DNA of 64,000 bases from Piscinibacterium candidicorallinum. GTDB taxonomy: Bacteria > Pseudomonadota > Gammaproteobacteria > Burkholderiales > Burkholderiaceae_C. This document shows positions 28,699 through 41,100 of this stretch, in pieces. The notes below the pieces were generated by a model. It saw only the letters and a program-made list of their open reading frames with translations, was not told the origin of the DNA and ran no database searches. Location of the stretch: contig NZ_CP180191.1 in the NCBI RefSeq assembly GCF_047549485.1, positions 2,666,001 to 2,730,000 of the forward strand, written 5' to 3'. How positions within the stretch are numbered: the stretch's first letter is position 1; every line of letters starts with the position of its first letter. Position numbers and translations under genes: made by a program.

Positions 28699-29188
28699 TG
28701 CTCCGCAATTTCGGGCTTGCTCCGCAATTCGGCCATCCTGGCGCCTCGGGGACCTCAACCAAAAACCCGGCCATGCAGCCTGCAAAGCTTGCGTGTCACA
28801 AGGTGGCCGGCTATCTTTGCAGACACTTTGCGCGCGGTTGGGTTGCGCGCCACCTACCTCGGTGCACTTGCCGGCACCGGCGAACAACGCAGCAAACGCT
28901 GTAGGTTCGATGAGCGGGCAGCCTCTGCGCTAGCCGTCACCAGTTCGGGCCTGACCCGGGCGAGCGTCCGAGTCCCGGGCCCCTCGCAAAATCACCAATC
29001 TCTAAATCCAGTCAAGGCCCGACATTTGTCGTCCTTGAGATGCACCGTCGTGTCGGACTGTTTTGCGCGAGTCCACCGGTGGAGCACGCGGCCGGCTTTG
29101 CGCACGGCCAGGGTGACACCCAAGACCTTTCCTCTCGTCCAGCGGCGGCTGCTCACGCACGCGCATCCCTCTCGCGAAGGATGCATTC
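28699..29188. other. tRNA-integrase intergenic region
   Basis: 490 bases with no supported gene. A 12-base direct repeat TGCTCCGCAATT occurs at 28699-28710 and 28718-28729, next to the tRNA terminator; such repeats can be recombinase arm sites, which is inference. Confidence 0.45.
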
Positions 29189-29461
29189 ATGTCTAGCTTT
29201 TCTGCTCCGGGCACGCTGCTGACGCTGCCCGCATTTTTGTCCGACCCGGAGAAGGTCGAACTCACGGGCGCGCGCTCCGCCAAGCTCCAGATCATCGAGC
29301 TCAAGCGCTTAGGTTTGGCCTTTGTCATCAATAGACGCGGCGAGCCTGTCGTCTACCGAGACCAATTCGTACCGCGCAGTGTCTTTGCACCGCCCGCCTT
29401 AGCACCGACACCTCCGACTTGGACATCGGCTCATCGCAGCGCCCGGCAGGGAGGACGCTGA
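29189..29461 (+). CDS. DUF4224 protein (putative excisionase/recombination directionality factor)
   Basis: 90 residues; AAGGA 8 bases before the ATG. FLSDPEKVELTGARSAKLQIIELKRLGLAFVINRRGEPVVYRDQF is the DUF4224 pattern (the line is quoted here only as the family hits FLSDPE, ELTG and GEPVVY). This small domain occurs in phages and genomic islands directly before a tyrosine integrase and is thought to be excisionase-like. The gene ends one base before the integrase start. Confidence 0.7.
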   Translation: MSSFSAPGTLLTLPAFLSDPEKVELTGARSAKLQIIELKRLGLAFVINRRGEPVVYRDQFVPRSVFAPPALAPTPPTWTSAHRSARQGGR

Positions 29462-29462
29462 G

Positions 29463-30521
29463 ATGGGACGAAAGCACACCAAGCACTGCCATCTGCCCCC
29501 GGGGATCCGCGCACGCAAACAGCGCTCTGGCAAGGTGTATTACTACTTTGATTTGGGTGGGCGTCCGCGCAAAGAGATTCCTCTCGGTACGTCGCTGGTC
29601 GATGCGCTACACAAAGCAAGGACCTTGGGCGCTGAAGCTGTTGACGGCGCTCCGACCCAACCGACCGTTGTGGACATGTTCCAGCTCTTTGTGAAAACCA
29701 GGTTCTCCACGCTGAAGCCTCGTACCCGATCGGACTACGAGGAGTACTTCCGCAAGCTCTATGAATACTTCGGCAATCCACCAGCGCCTCTCGATGCGAT
29801 TCGCGCCGAACACGTCAAGGAGTATCTCGATATCAGAGGTGAAGCCAGCAAGATTCAAGCAAATCGCGAGATCGCTGCGATGAGCTCTATGTTCAATCAC
29901 GCTCGCGCATCGGGGCTGACGAACGCCCAGAACCCGTGCCGTGGCGTCAAGCGTCACAAGGAGAAGGCACGCGATGTGTACGTCAGTGATGCTGCGCTGA
30001 CGGCACTCATCGATGCTGCACCTCGACCGCTTCAGCAGGCGCTTCGGCTGGGGCACCTCACCGCATTGCGGCCAGGCGATCTATTTGATCTGACCCTTGA
30101 GAACATCAGAGACGGCGCGCTCCACGTTGTGACGTCAAAGACGGAGGAAAGGATCTCCTTCGCGCTGGAAGGTGAACTTGCGAGCCTGGTGGAAGAGATC
30201 CGCAATACACAGCGAGCGACAGGATGCACTTCCCTCCTGGTGAACGATCGCGGAGGCAAGTACAGCTATAGCGCGGGAGATAATGCTTTCGAAAAGGCGA
30301 GACTGCGCGCCGCCCATGCTGCAGAAGGCGCGGGAGCGACGCAACTGGCCGCTGAGATCCGTAGAGCACAGTTCCGAGACTTGAGGGCAAAGGCCGCCTC
30401 AGACGTCGCGGAAACACGCGGGATCCTGGATGCAAAAGCCCTACTTGGACACCGATCGGTGGTAATGACCGAACGGTATGTACGTTCGCGGCGCGGCAAG
30501 AAGGTCAAGCCGACGAAGTAG
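29463..30521 (+). CDS. Tyrosine recombinase/integrase
   Basis: 352 residues, GGGAGG about 8 bases upstream. N-terminal arm-binding part to about residue 65, core-binding SAM-like part to about 170, then the catalytic domain: Arg203 (ALRPGDL), Lys226 (TSKTEE), Arg308 in FRDLRAKAA where the usual HxxR His is Phe305-like, His330 (LLGHRS) and nucleophile Tyr339 (MTERYV). All the required residues are present except that first His, which is often replaced in phage integrases. It cuts and joins DNA at a tRNA attachment site, here the CAT tRNA at 28583. It looks intact. Confidence 0.94.
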   Translation: MGRKHTKHCHLPPGIRARKQRSGKVYYYFDLGGRPRKEIPLGTSLVDALHKARTLGAEAVDGAPTQPTVVDMFQLFVKTRFSTLKPRTRSDYEEYFRKLYEYFGNPPAPLDAIRAEHVKEYLDIRGEASKIQANREIAAMSSMFNHARASGLTNAQNPCRGVKRHKEKARDVYVSDAALTALIDAAPRPLQQALRLGHLTALRPGDLFDLTLENIRDGALHVVTSKTEERISFALEGELASLVEEIRNTQRATGCTSLLVNDRGGKYSYSAGDNAFEKARLRAAHAAEGAGATQLAAEIRRAQFRDLRAKAASDVAETRGILDAKALLGHRSVVMTERYVRSRRGKKVKPTK

Positions 30522-30720
30522 CCGCGCGTCGGGCGCGGATGAACTCGCCTCGTTCGCGCCCCATATCAATGCTCGGAAAAGATATATCACGTAGGTGCGG
30601 GCACTTTGGTCGCAAGCCAAGCAGCCGCTTGCGGCCAAAAGCGGAGGTCACTGCGTCCGCCACCTAGCCCCGTGATTCAGCGACGGCTTCGTGCTGCACA
30701 TTGCTATGCGCAACTTGCAC

Positions 30721-32106
30721 TTACCGCTCCCGAGCTGCCTCGCCACCCACCTTCTGGATCGGTGAGAGCAAATACTCCAGCACCGTGCGCCGACCTTGGT
30801 GTACCTCCGCACTGACGAGCAAGCCCGCAGATAGCCGGAGAGGTCGGCCATCCGCCTGGCTCTGAAACGTCTGACTGTCCAGCTTGACCAAGGCCCGATA
30901 CCCCAAGGGCTGCTGCAGCGCGCTGCCCACCGAGCTTTGCCCAAGCGGCGCGCGTTGGGCACTTGCGTCATCGGCGGAGTCCGCGGACAGTGTCAGTACC
31001 GCGCCTTCGAGCATCCCGTGCTTCTGGAAGGGATAGGCAGCAACCTTGATGCGTACCCGTTGACCCGGCGCCACGTAACCCGCATCTTCATTGCGCACCG
31101 TCACCTCGGCCATGAGCGGCTCATTGGCGGGTACGACCTTGAGCAGCACGCTGCCGGCGGGTGCAACCGCGCCAACTGCCAAGCTGTTCAGTTCTGTAAC
31201 GGTGCCATCGACCGGCGCGCGCAGTTCCAGCAGCCCGGCACGGTGGGTCTGTTTGGCTAGCTCGCCCCGCAGGCGGCTGAGTTCGCCGCTGGCCTGCACG
31301 CGCTGGCTTTGCAGCTCACTCTCATAGGCGGAGCGCACAGACGCGATACGCCGCTCGGCCTGCGCAATCACCGCTTTCAGGGCCTCGATGCTGGCCTGCT
31401 GCGCCTTCAGATCCTGCTCTCGCTCCAGGCGCTCCCGGACCTTGTCTTTGGCGGCCAACGGAGAGACGAAGCCGCTGGCGGCGAGGTTCTCTTGGGCGGC
31501 GGCCTGCTCGCGCAAAATCGGCAGGGTCTGCTCCAGCTTCTTCTCCACTTGGCGGGCGGCTTCGAGCTCCTGGCGCGCCTTGTTCAAGGTCTCCTGTTCC
31601 TGGCGGATGGAATCCTCGAACGCTCGGCGTCGCGCACCGTATTGCGCCAGGATCTCTGCATAGAGGGCCGGCGGGTCCCCTGCCTTCTGGATGAAGGGTA
31701 GACCCTGGAGCTCGGCATCGATCCGGCGAAGTGTGAGTGCTCGGGTGGCCTCATCGTTCGCCAGGATACCCAGATCGGCTTGCGCTGCCTGCGCATCCAG
31801 ACGCATCAGCACCTGTCCAGCCTGGACCATGTCGCCCTCCCGCACCAGTAACTCCTGCACCCGCCCGCCATCCACGGGCTGGACAACTCGGGTGAACTGC
31901 TGCGGCACGAGCCGACCCTCGGCGCTGACGATGATGTCCAGCTTGCCGAAGACCGCCCAGAGCGTCAGCAGCCCGAACAGGGCGCTGACACTCCAGAGCA
32001 GTGCCCGCGGCAGGCGCTGCGGGGGCCGCTCCTGCAACGCCAGCAGATCGGGGGCAAAGTCCAAAGCCTGGGTGCGCAGCCCCCGTAACTCAGCTGTGGC
32101 GCTCAT
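30721..32106 (-). CDS. HlyD-family type I secretion membrane fusion protein
   Basis: 461 residues. A cytoplasmic N-terminus, one membrane helix (ALLWSVSALFGLLTLWAVF) at about 34-55, then the lipoyl/beta-barrel halves (IIVSAEGRLVP, VVQPVDGGRVQELLVREGDMVQAGQVLMRLD) flanking a long coiled-coil hairpin (about 140-320), and the C-terminal FTRVV-type and RVRIKVAAYPFQKHGMLEG region. It links the ABC exporter to the TolC pore for one-step export of the RTX protein. Its start overlaps the RTX stop by one base (TAATG). It is the last gene of the operon. Confidence 0.94.
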   Translation of the reverse strand: MSATAELRGLRTQALDFAPDLLALQERPPQRLPRALLWSVSALFGLLTLWAVFGKLDIIVSAEGRLVPQQFTRVVQPVDGGRVQELLVREGDMVQAGQVLMRLDAQAAQADLGILANDEATRALTLRRIDAELQGLPFIQKAGDPPALYAEILAQYGARRRAFEDSIRQEQETLNKARQELEAARQVEKKLEQTLPILREQAAAQENLAASGFVSPLAAKDKVRERLEREQDLKAQQASIEALKAVIAQAERRIASVRSAYESELQSQRVQASGELSRLRGELAKQTHRAGLLELRAPVDGTVTELNSLAVGAVAPAGSVLLKVVPANEPLMAEVTVRNEDAGYVAPGQRVRIKVAAYPFQKHGMLEGAVLTLSADSADDASAQRAPLGQSSVGSALQQPLGYRALVKLDSQTFQSQADGRPLRLSAGLLVSAEVHQGRRTVLEYLLSPIQKVGGEAARER

Positions 32107-35100
32107 TAGGGCTCCATGGAGTAGCCACGGCGCGCCCAGCGAGCTTCCCGGTCAGCCAGCAGAGGATCCTGCGTCAACGCCTGCCCACGATCAGGCGGTG
32201 CCACCATCAGAAGACCTGCGTCGGGCGCGATGACGGCGGTGTCGCTATCCCCAGCGCCATCGGTTGCGATGGCGCGCTGCCACTGGTCCAGAGTGCTGTC
32301 CGACACCGTCCAGCGATCCAGAACCGGGTAAAGCGGCGTGAACACAGGCTCCACCGGTGCATCGGGCATGAATGCGCCGCCATCGGGCAGCTCCTGCTCA
32401 AACAGGAAGCGCGGTGCAGGGCGCAAGAGTCCGGAGACCTGCGTCACAGCGGTACTTTCGCTCACCAAGGGGAGCGCAGGCCCCCGCCCGGCGGCGACTT
32501 TGATGCTGTTGGGTGAGGCCACCATGAGCTCGTCGAGCGCGCTGTCCTTGGGCGCTTCGCAGATCGCGATCTCCGATTCATTAGTACTGACCTGGCCACC
32601 CAGTTTGATGGTGTTCGGCGAACCCATCTGGGCATCCTCTCCCTTACCAGAGGCCATAGCGGTCGGGTCATCGCAGACCGCGATCTCGCCATCGGCGGCG
32701 CCTGCTGCCACTGCTTGTTCAGCCAATGCGGCCCGGACCGCAGCCTCCTTAATACTGTTGGGGGCAGTGTGGGTATCGGTCTGCTTGATGCCCGCTGCAG
32801 GCTGCTGATCATGAATCCAAAGCAGGTCGCTGGCCGAGGCCGTGGTCGCATCGGCTTGCACCGGCAGCCCATTTTCGGGGGTGTCTGCATCGACGGTCTC
32901 ACCCAACCAGTTGCGCTCAATAAGGCCGCGGTGAATCAAGGCCAAGTTGTGACGTGGGCTTGCAGCAAACCAGGACTCGGCCAAGCGGGCGGTGGTGTTT
33001 GCCACAGGCTCGGGTGCACTGGTGGGCGCCGCTGCGGGCACGCTGCCCTCTGCGGCGGCTGGTGTGGCGGCCGGGGTGGCGGCGTCCACCAAGAGGTTTC
33101 GACGCATCCAGGGCATACGACTGCCGGTGTTCGGCACGGACTCGGATACGGCACGCAGCGTCTCGACACCACGTGTATCTGCCCAGCGCACGTCGGCAGT
33201 GGAGAGTACGCGCTGAACCGGGTCGGTCACGCGTAGAGTGGAGTCGCTGGTATTCGGGGATTGGGTCGGTGCAGTCATTTTGCTTGTCAGTCCAGAGTTG
33301 GTGCCCAGGCTCCAGCGCACGATGGCGGGATTGCTGGTGCGAGCGGTGTCGAATTGGCTGGCGATGGTGGCCAAGTTGATGGTCTCGGCGCTGGTCGGCG
33401 TGGCCGCTGAGCCGGGCACCCAGTTGGCATCGGCAATGATGCGTAGGGTGCCCACCTGACGGCTGCCCGTGTACCAGTTGCGCAGGGTGATCTGCTCGCC
33501 ACTACCCACCTCGACCACCAGGTCATTGCCGTTCTTGAACAGCACCACATTGCTGCGGGTGATGCCCCCAGAGAGATCCAGCGTGTCGGTGCTGTTGCTG
33601 CCGCTACCCACCACCAGATCAGCCCCATCGCCCCGAGCAAAGGCAATGCGGTCATTACCCGTACCGGTGTTCAAGGTGTCGTTGCCGGTGCCACCGATGA
33701 AGATGCCATTGCCGGCCGTGGTGGTCAGGATGTCTGCCCCAGCTCCCCCGCTGAGGGTGTCGTTGCCCCCACCGCCAGTCAGGGTGTTATTGCCGGCGTT
33801 GCCGATGAGGATGTTGTTCGCAGCATTGCCCGTGGCATTGATCGCGGCCGTGCCTGTAAGGGTGATGTTCTCTACATTGGCGAGCGAGGCGACGCTGCAG
33901 GTGATGCTGGCCTCGACCGTGTCGGTGCCCTCGTTCGCGTTTTCGGTGACGACATCGCCAGCTACATCCACCACATAAGTGTCGTTACCGGTACCCCCCA
34001 CCATCGTGTCGGTGCCTGCACCACCATCGAGGCGATCGTTGCCAGCAGCACCCGTGAGCGTGTTGTTGGCGCTGTTGCCAATGAGAAGGTTGTTCGCAGC
34101 ATTACCCGTCGCATTGATGGCCGCAGTCCCAGTGAGGGTGATGTTCTCGACATTGGCGAGCGAGGCGACGCTGTAGGTGATGCTGGATTCGACCGTGTCG
34201 GTGCCCTCGTTCGCGTTTTCGGTGACGACATCGCCGGCCACGTCCACCACGTAGGTGTCATTACCCGTCCCGCCTGCCATCGTGTCGGTCCCTGCACCGC
34301 CAACAAGACGATCGTTGCCACCGCCACCGGTTAAGGTGTTGTTGGCGCTGTTACCGGTCAGGGTGTTGTCACCGGCGTTGCCCGTGCCATTGATGGCAGC
34401 AGTGCCGGTCAGCGTGAGGTGCTCGACGTTTGCGCCCAGCGTGAACGTCACGCTCGAATCGATCCGGTCAACGCCTTCGTTGGCGTTCTCGGTGACGACA
34501 TCGCCCGTGGTATCGACGATGTACACGTCGTCGCCGGCTCCCCCAAGCATCGTGTCGTTGCCTGCACCGCCGTTCAAGGTATTGGCGGCGGCATTGCCAC
34601 GCAGGATGTTGGCCAAGCCGTTGCCGGTGGCGTTGATCGCGGACGTGCCTGTGAGCGTTAGGTTTTCGACTTCTGTGCCAAGGGTGTACGTCACACTGGA
34701 CTCGATCGTGTCGGTACCGCCGCTGGCTGCTTCGGTCACGGTGTCGCCGGTGTTGTCCACCACGTAGGTGTCGTTACCTGCGCCGCCGGTCATCGCATCA
34801 GCACCTGCACCACCATCGAGGCGGTTGTTGCCGCTGTTGCCGGTCAGGGTGTTGTTGGCGACGTTGCCCGTGGCGTTGATCGCAGCTGTCCCGGTGAGGG
34901 TGAGGTTTTCGACATTCGCTCCGAGGACGAAGCTGACACTCGATTCGACTCGGTCGGTTCCCTCATTGGCGCTTTCAGTGACGACATCGCCCGCGTTGTC
35001 CACGATATAGACATCATTGCCGGCACCGCCCTGCATCGTGTCGGCGCCAGCCGCACCATTCAAAGTGTTGTTGCCGGCATTGCCAATCAGCGTGTTGCTC

Positions 35101-38100
35101 AGCGAGTTACCCGTACCGTTAAGCGCAGCCGTCCCGGTGAGCGTGAGGTTTTCCACGTTCGCGCCCAACGTGTACGTGATCGAAGACTCCACCCGATCCA
35201 CACCCTCGTTGGTGTTCTCGGTAACGACATCGCCTGCAGCATCAACGATGTAGACGTCATTGCCCGAACGGCCACGCATCGTGTCACTTCCCAGTCCGCC
35301 GTCAAGCACATCGTTGCCCGCGTTGCCCTCGAGCACATCATTGCCGCCTAGGCCAAGTGCTTGACCCCCACCAGGCAGTGAGTAAAGCGTATCTGCGAGG
35401 TCCGTTCCTCGAATCGTCGATGCCAGCGTCCGAACCTGATCAGCGGTGAGCACTGTGCCGTCGTTGAACACGAAACGCTCGACAGTTGCTAGCCCCCCCT
35501 CCGAAAAGAAGTATCGGACTCTCACCGAGTGGCTACTGCCGACTTGACGAACAAGAAGGTCTTGCGGTGTCCCGCCTTCGGAAATCGCTTCAAAGCTGAT
35601 TTCGGAGACGCTCAAACTGCCGTCAAACTGCACAGTGTCCACGCCAGCATCGATGATGCTGTACTCAGGGCGCAGGCTTATCGCTTCATTGATCTCGTCG
35701 TTTCCAAAGTCGCGACTAAACCGATAGGTATCTGTGCCGGCACCGCCATACAGGCGGTCGTTACCAGCGCCACCTTCGAGAAGATCTGCCCCTTCCGCAC
35801 CATCTAGGGTGTCGCCTCCAGCACCGCCGCGAAGCGTGTCGTCGCCACTGCCCCCATCCAAGTAGTCATCACCGTCGCTACCAGACAGTGTGTCAGCGCC
35901 TCGATCACCATAGAGCGAATCGCTGCCTGCCAATCCGTCAAGTACGTCGTTACCAGCATTACCCGACAGCAGGTCTGCACCTACGGTCGCCGTTCGACGC
36001 GAAGAACTGAGTAGCGCGATCTCGAACTGCTCTCGCTGCCAGACGGATCCATCATCGAATCTGAGACGGGTCGCGAGGTCAGTACGGAGCGCAGACGCGG
36101 TCTCGCTGGGGAATGCAAACCGAAGCGTCATGCTCGATCCGTCCGACAAGCGAATGATCAGATCTGCCCCATTGCGCGCGAATGTCACTTGATCCATCGA
36201 CACTGACGCCTTAAGCCGCAGATCGACAGATGCAGCACCCGCATTGATGACATCCTGACCATCACCCAGGCCGAACTCGATCGCTACTGCGGTGGCTGTA
36301 TTTGCTCGGCGGACGACCGTGATCTCATCATTACCGGAGCCGCCCTCAACAAGGTCGCCGCCGGAATAGCTGAAGATTCTGTCGTTTCCAGCACCGCCGC
36401 GGAGCACGTCCTTCTGCTCGCTGATGTTTGCGTAGTTGTATGCGGTCGTATCTAGTCCGAGGATCGTGTCGTGGCCATCGCCACCTTCGATGGTGTTGGC
36501 CCCGTAGCTGCCAAAGAGCAGATTGTCTTGTGCATTGCCTTGGAGATTCACATCACCTGCGGCGTAGCCTAGCCCGAGGTTTTCGATATTGACAAAGTCT
36601 GTCAGGCGGACTGTGGTTGATCCGGCCTGGTCGACCTGCACAGTGTCTAGCCCGCCACCAGCAGCCTCAACAACCGAGTCACCTAAGCCAATCACATAAC
36701 GGTCGTCTCCTGCGCCGCCCGTCAGCACGTTGGCGGCGCTGTTGCGCGCGCCGTTCAAGGTGTTGTTACCCGCGTTGCCAGTACCGCTGATTGCGGTACT
36801 TCCGGTTAGCGTGAGATGCTCGATCTCGCTGGACAGCGTCATGCTGATGGACGACTCGATCGTGTCAATCGATCCGATTCCGCCGCGTTCGATGACCCGA
36901 TCGCCGAGGTTGTCGACCACGTAGATGTCGTGTGTATCTCCACTGATCATGACGTCGGCACCTGCACCTCCATCAATGAAGTACGTGCGGAGCCGGTCTT
37001 GGGACCACTGAACCTGAGAGAACGGGTTCGTGATGGCGCTGCTTGCCTCAGAGACGTCAATGACGTTGTTGAGGCTGTTGCCAATCATGTACCTATAGGT
37101 CGTTTCCGGTGGATCGATTGATACATAGCTAATCGAATTGGCAGTTGAAGCACGCTGAACGAGGTTTTCAATGTTGTCGCCAAGCGCTTCGCTCCACCGC
37201 TCGGTCTGCAGCGTGTCAACGCCTTCGTTGGCGTTTTCATATGCCCCACCCGCAAACGGCGAGTCGATCGGAGAGGGCACGACCGGGTAACCTGCGCTAC
37301 TCCATCGGCCGCTGTGCCTGACGATGTACAGATCGTCTCCTTGGCCGCCAATCAAGACATCGCCGCCGCCGCCATCATCCAGGGTGTTGCCGCCAGAGTT
37401 ACCTCTGAGCGTGTTCTTGTTGCCGTTTCCAGTCGCGTTGAGATTCAGAGTTCCGGTCAGCGTGAGATTCTCGACACCGTTGGGTAGCACGAATGACACT
37501 GAGGCCGACACGGTGTCACCATCACCAGTTGTTGAGTCGGTGACTGTGTCATTCCAGTGATCAACCACGAAGTTGTTGGCAGTTGCAGTGCCCGTTTGGC
37601 TGTTTGCCGAGGCCGCTCCATTGCTCAGCCGACTTTGGATATCCGCGAAGGTCCAGTTGGTGCCCCCTGCGAATCGAATCGTCTCAATCGTTCCGTTGGG
37701 CTGAGAGAAATAGCGAGAGACTCTGATTTCGTCTGCGCTGCCTGCGACCTCAAGGATCAGATCGTCGTTCGCATCGCGCGTGAACGTGACGTTTGAGGTC
37801 GTGATCCCTGCCCCGAGCTCAAGACGGTCGTTTCCGGCGCCGGGGATGATGGTCGACGACACCTCATTGATTTGGTCCGACCCGTGACCCAATCCGAACC
37901 GATACACGTCGTCGCCGGCTCCACCCTCAAGCAGGTCGCTGCCCGCTTCGCCTACAAGTACATCAGCGCCATCCATACCGAAAAGCACATCGTTTCCAGC
38001 GCGCCCAATAAGCGTGTCCGCCGCATCCGATCCGACGAGGCGGTCATCACCAGCTGTTCCGTTGCCTATGGCGCTGAGTATCTGCGAGCGAGTCAACACG

Positions 38101-41100
38101 ACTGACCCGCCGTCGAACTCGATTCTGTCGATCACCGAGTCGCCGCCGGATGCTCCGGACTTGAAGTAGTCATTGAGCTCGGCGACTTGGGTCTCTCGCC
38201 GCGTCACTGGGTCGACATGAATGAGCAGGAGGGAGTCTCGACGTGAGCCGGTTGCGGGACGGCGAACCAGGATGTCGGCCCATTGGATCGACGGATCAAC
38301 CCGTAACGTGTCGATCGATCCGGGCGCCGTGTCGGTACCCGTGACCCAAACGCTGCCGCCAGGCCTAACGACGATGGTGTCACTTCCCTCACCACCGATC
38401 ACCTGCACGGATGGGCCCCTGGCTTCAAGCGTGTCATTGCCCTGACCGCCATACAGCACATCGTCTGAGCCCCCGATCAATAAGTCGTTGCCGCCCTCGC
38501 CGTACACGATGTCCCTCCCAGCGAGTCCATCGAGTACATCCGCGTTCGGTGTGCCGACGATGAAGTCATTGCCAGAGGTGGGCTGAACAGCCAACTGTCG
38601 CAGCTGTTCTCCGGTCCAAATGGTCGACGCGCTGTCAGCGAACTCGACGCGGCTGAATAGTCGACCATCCTGCACGAAGGCGTACCCGGGGAGTCGGACG
38701 CGGTCACTAGTCGTATTGCCGCCAGCATCAAGCAGGTCGATCCAAACCACGCCGTCTGGCCCTTGCGCCTGGATGCGTACCTGACTCGGTGCAATGCCGG
38801 GGCCGAATCGCAGCACATCTTCACGGGCACCCCAGTTCTCAAGGGTGATTTCTAGAGATCCGATTCCTCGGTTGATGAGGAACGTGTCTGCACCCTGCCC
38901 ACCAACCAGCCATCCAGAGCCTTGCTGCGCACTCAGTGTGTCGTCGCCACTTCCACCTCTGGCTGTACCGAATCCTCGCAGCGTGATTTGGTCATTGCCA
39001 GCACCGCCGTCCAGCGTGCCGCCCCCCATGAGCACATCATTTCCGGCCTCGCCGTTTGCCGTCTGCGAACCACCCAGGGATGTGCCAGTGTCGAGGAGGT
39101 CGTTGCCGTCACCACCAAAGAGGGCGTCGTCGCCGTCGCCACCTTGGAGGTTGTCGTTACCGGCATCTCCATACAACTGGTCGTTGCCTGCTCCACCCAT
39201 CACGGTGTCGTTACCGGCACCAGCAAACACCTGGTCATTGCCGCCGCGAGCATTGAGTGTGTCCGCACCCTCGGATAGATAAACGACATCATCACCCTCG
39301 GTGACCAACAGGTCGGGAGGCGTGAGGGGAACGGTTGCTGGCGAGAAGACTTGGCCTTGGATCTCTAGTTTGTCTTGAGAGCCTGCCCGGAAGAAGCCGC
39401 GGAAGGCGACCTGATCCTGGCTGCCAGCGAAGCGCACGATGAGATCGGACTGATAGCGGATGAGTTGCGCCTCCGCGATCGTGTAGCCATTGACTTGGAG
39501 GGTATTAGCTTCGAGTGCACTGACTGACGCGAGCACTTCATCGCTACCCGCACCGCGACTGAATACAAAGCGATCATTGCCGCTGCCACCATCCGCAATC
39601 TCGTTGCCCGTACCGAAGGTGATGACATCGGCACCATCGCCCGTCTCGAAGCGCCGGTTCAACTCGTCTCCCTGAACCCGGTCACTCGCGGCGGTGCCGT
39701 AGACGGGATTACTCACCGCCCATGATGGCGGGAGAACCAAGTCAACGCCCCGATCAAGCAGCTGCTGCCAAGTCATGACGGTGCCATCGGCGAAGGTGAG
39801 GCGGTCTACCGGACCTTGGTTGATCAGGGTGTCAAGATCGCCACCAAGTCGGATTGCGTCAGCTTGCGTTCCATAGTGGAGCGTGATCCCCCAGTTATCG
39901 GGGTCATAGGACAGTCGCACGCTGTTGGAGCTGACGCCTGTACCAAAAGCAAATCGGTTTGCCTCGCGCTGCCCGAGTGCAATTTGCTCCGCGTCCTTGC
40001 TGACCTGGTCTAGTCCGTCGCCCTGATTGAAGACGAAGGTGTATCCGCCGCCTGTTCCACCGCGCAAAAAGTCGTTACCAGCGCCACCGCGTAACGTCGA
40101 ACCTGCCCCAAGGGCTGACAGGCTGTCGTTCAGCCGCCCACCGGCGAAACTGAGCCCGCTCTCCATCGATGAGTAGGACACCCGTTCGTTGTACCGCTCG
40201 GTGATGAGGTCTCCGAGTGTTGCGCTGGTACCGTCGGCATTCCGGATCACCAGGCCAGCTTGTACAAACGCGTTTTGAATCGCGATCTCGCCCTGCAAGA
40301 ACTGCAGATTCACCGAGCCATAGCTCGCTCCAGCTGCGACACCTGCAGCATCAACACGCATGCCGTCCAGAACAATGGTGTTCGCGCCTTCGCGATCATC
40401 AATGTTCTCTCTGAGGTTGCCCGCGTCGTATAGGTCCGACGCAGAGATGACGTAGGTGTCATCTCCGGCTCCCCCGGCAAGATAGTCTGCACCTTGCCCC
40501 CCGGTGAGCACATCGTTGCCGTCGCCACCGAATAGACGGTCATTGCCCTCGCCACCGACGAGTGCATCATCGCCCGCCTGACCATCGACGATGTCTACAC
40601 CGGCGCCGCCATCAAGCTGATCGTCGCCTGCACCTCCACGGAGCCAATCGTCGCCAGCATCGCCGCTTAGCGTGTCAGCCCCCCCCTCGCCGTCGAGCTC
40701 GTCGTTGCCTTCCCCGCCGCTCAGGACATCGTTTCCACTGCCACCATCCAGGCGATCACTGCCGGCCCCACCCGTCAAGCTGTCATGGTCATTGCGTCCG
40801 AGAAGCCAGTCATCGCCGGTACCGCCTGATAGCTGATCGTTGCCGTTGTCACCGTCGAGATAGTCGTTCCCTTCGCCACCGTCGAGCACATCGGCGTCAG
40901 TGTTGCTCTCGCTACCCGGGCTGGAAGCGCTGCCGCCATACAAGCTGTCGTTCCCTGAACCGCCCAGAAGCGTGTCGCTGCCATTGCCGCCCGACAGCAG
41001 GTCGTTGCCTGCACCGCCGTCCAAAAGGTCATTGCCGTGCAAGGCGACGATCTCGTTGTCACCATCGCCGACTAGCGTGTCATTGTCCTCGCCGCCGAAT

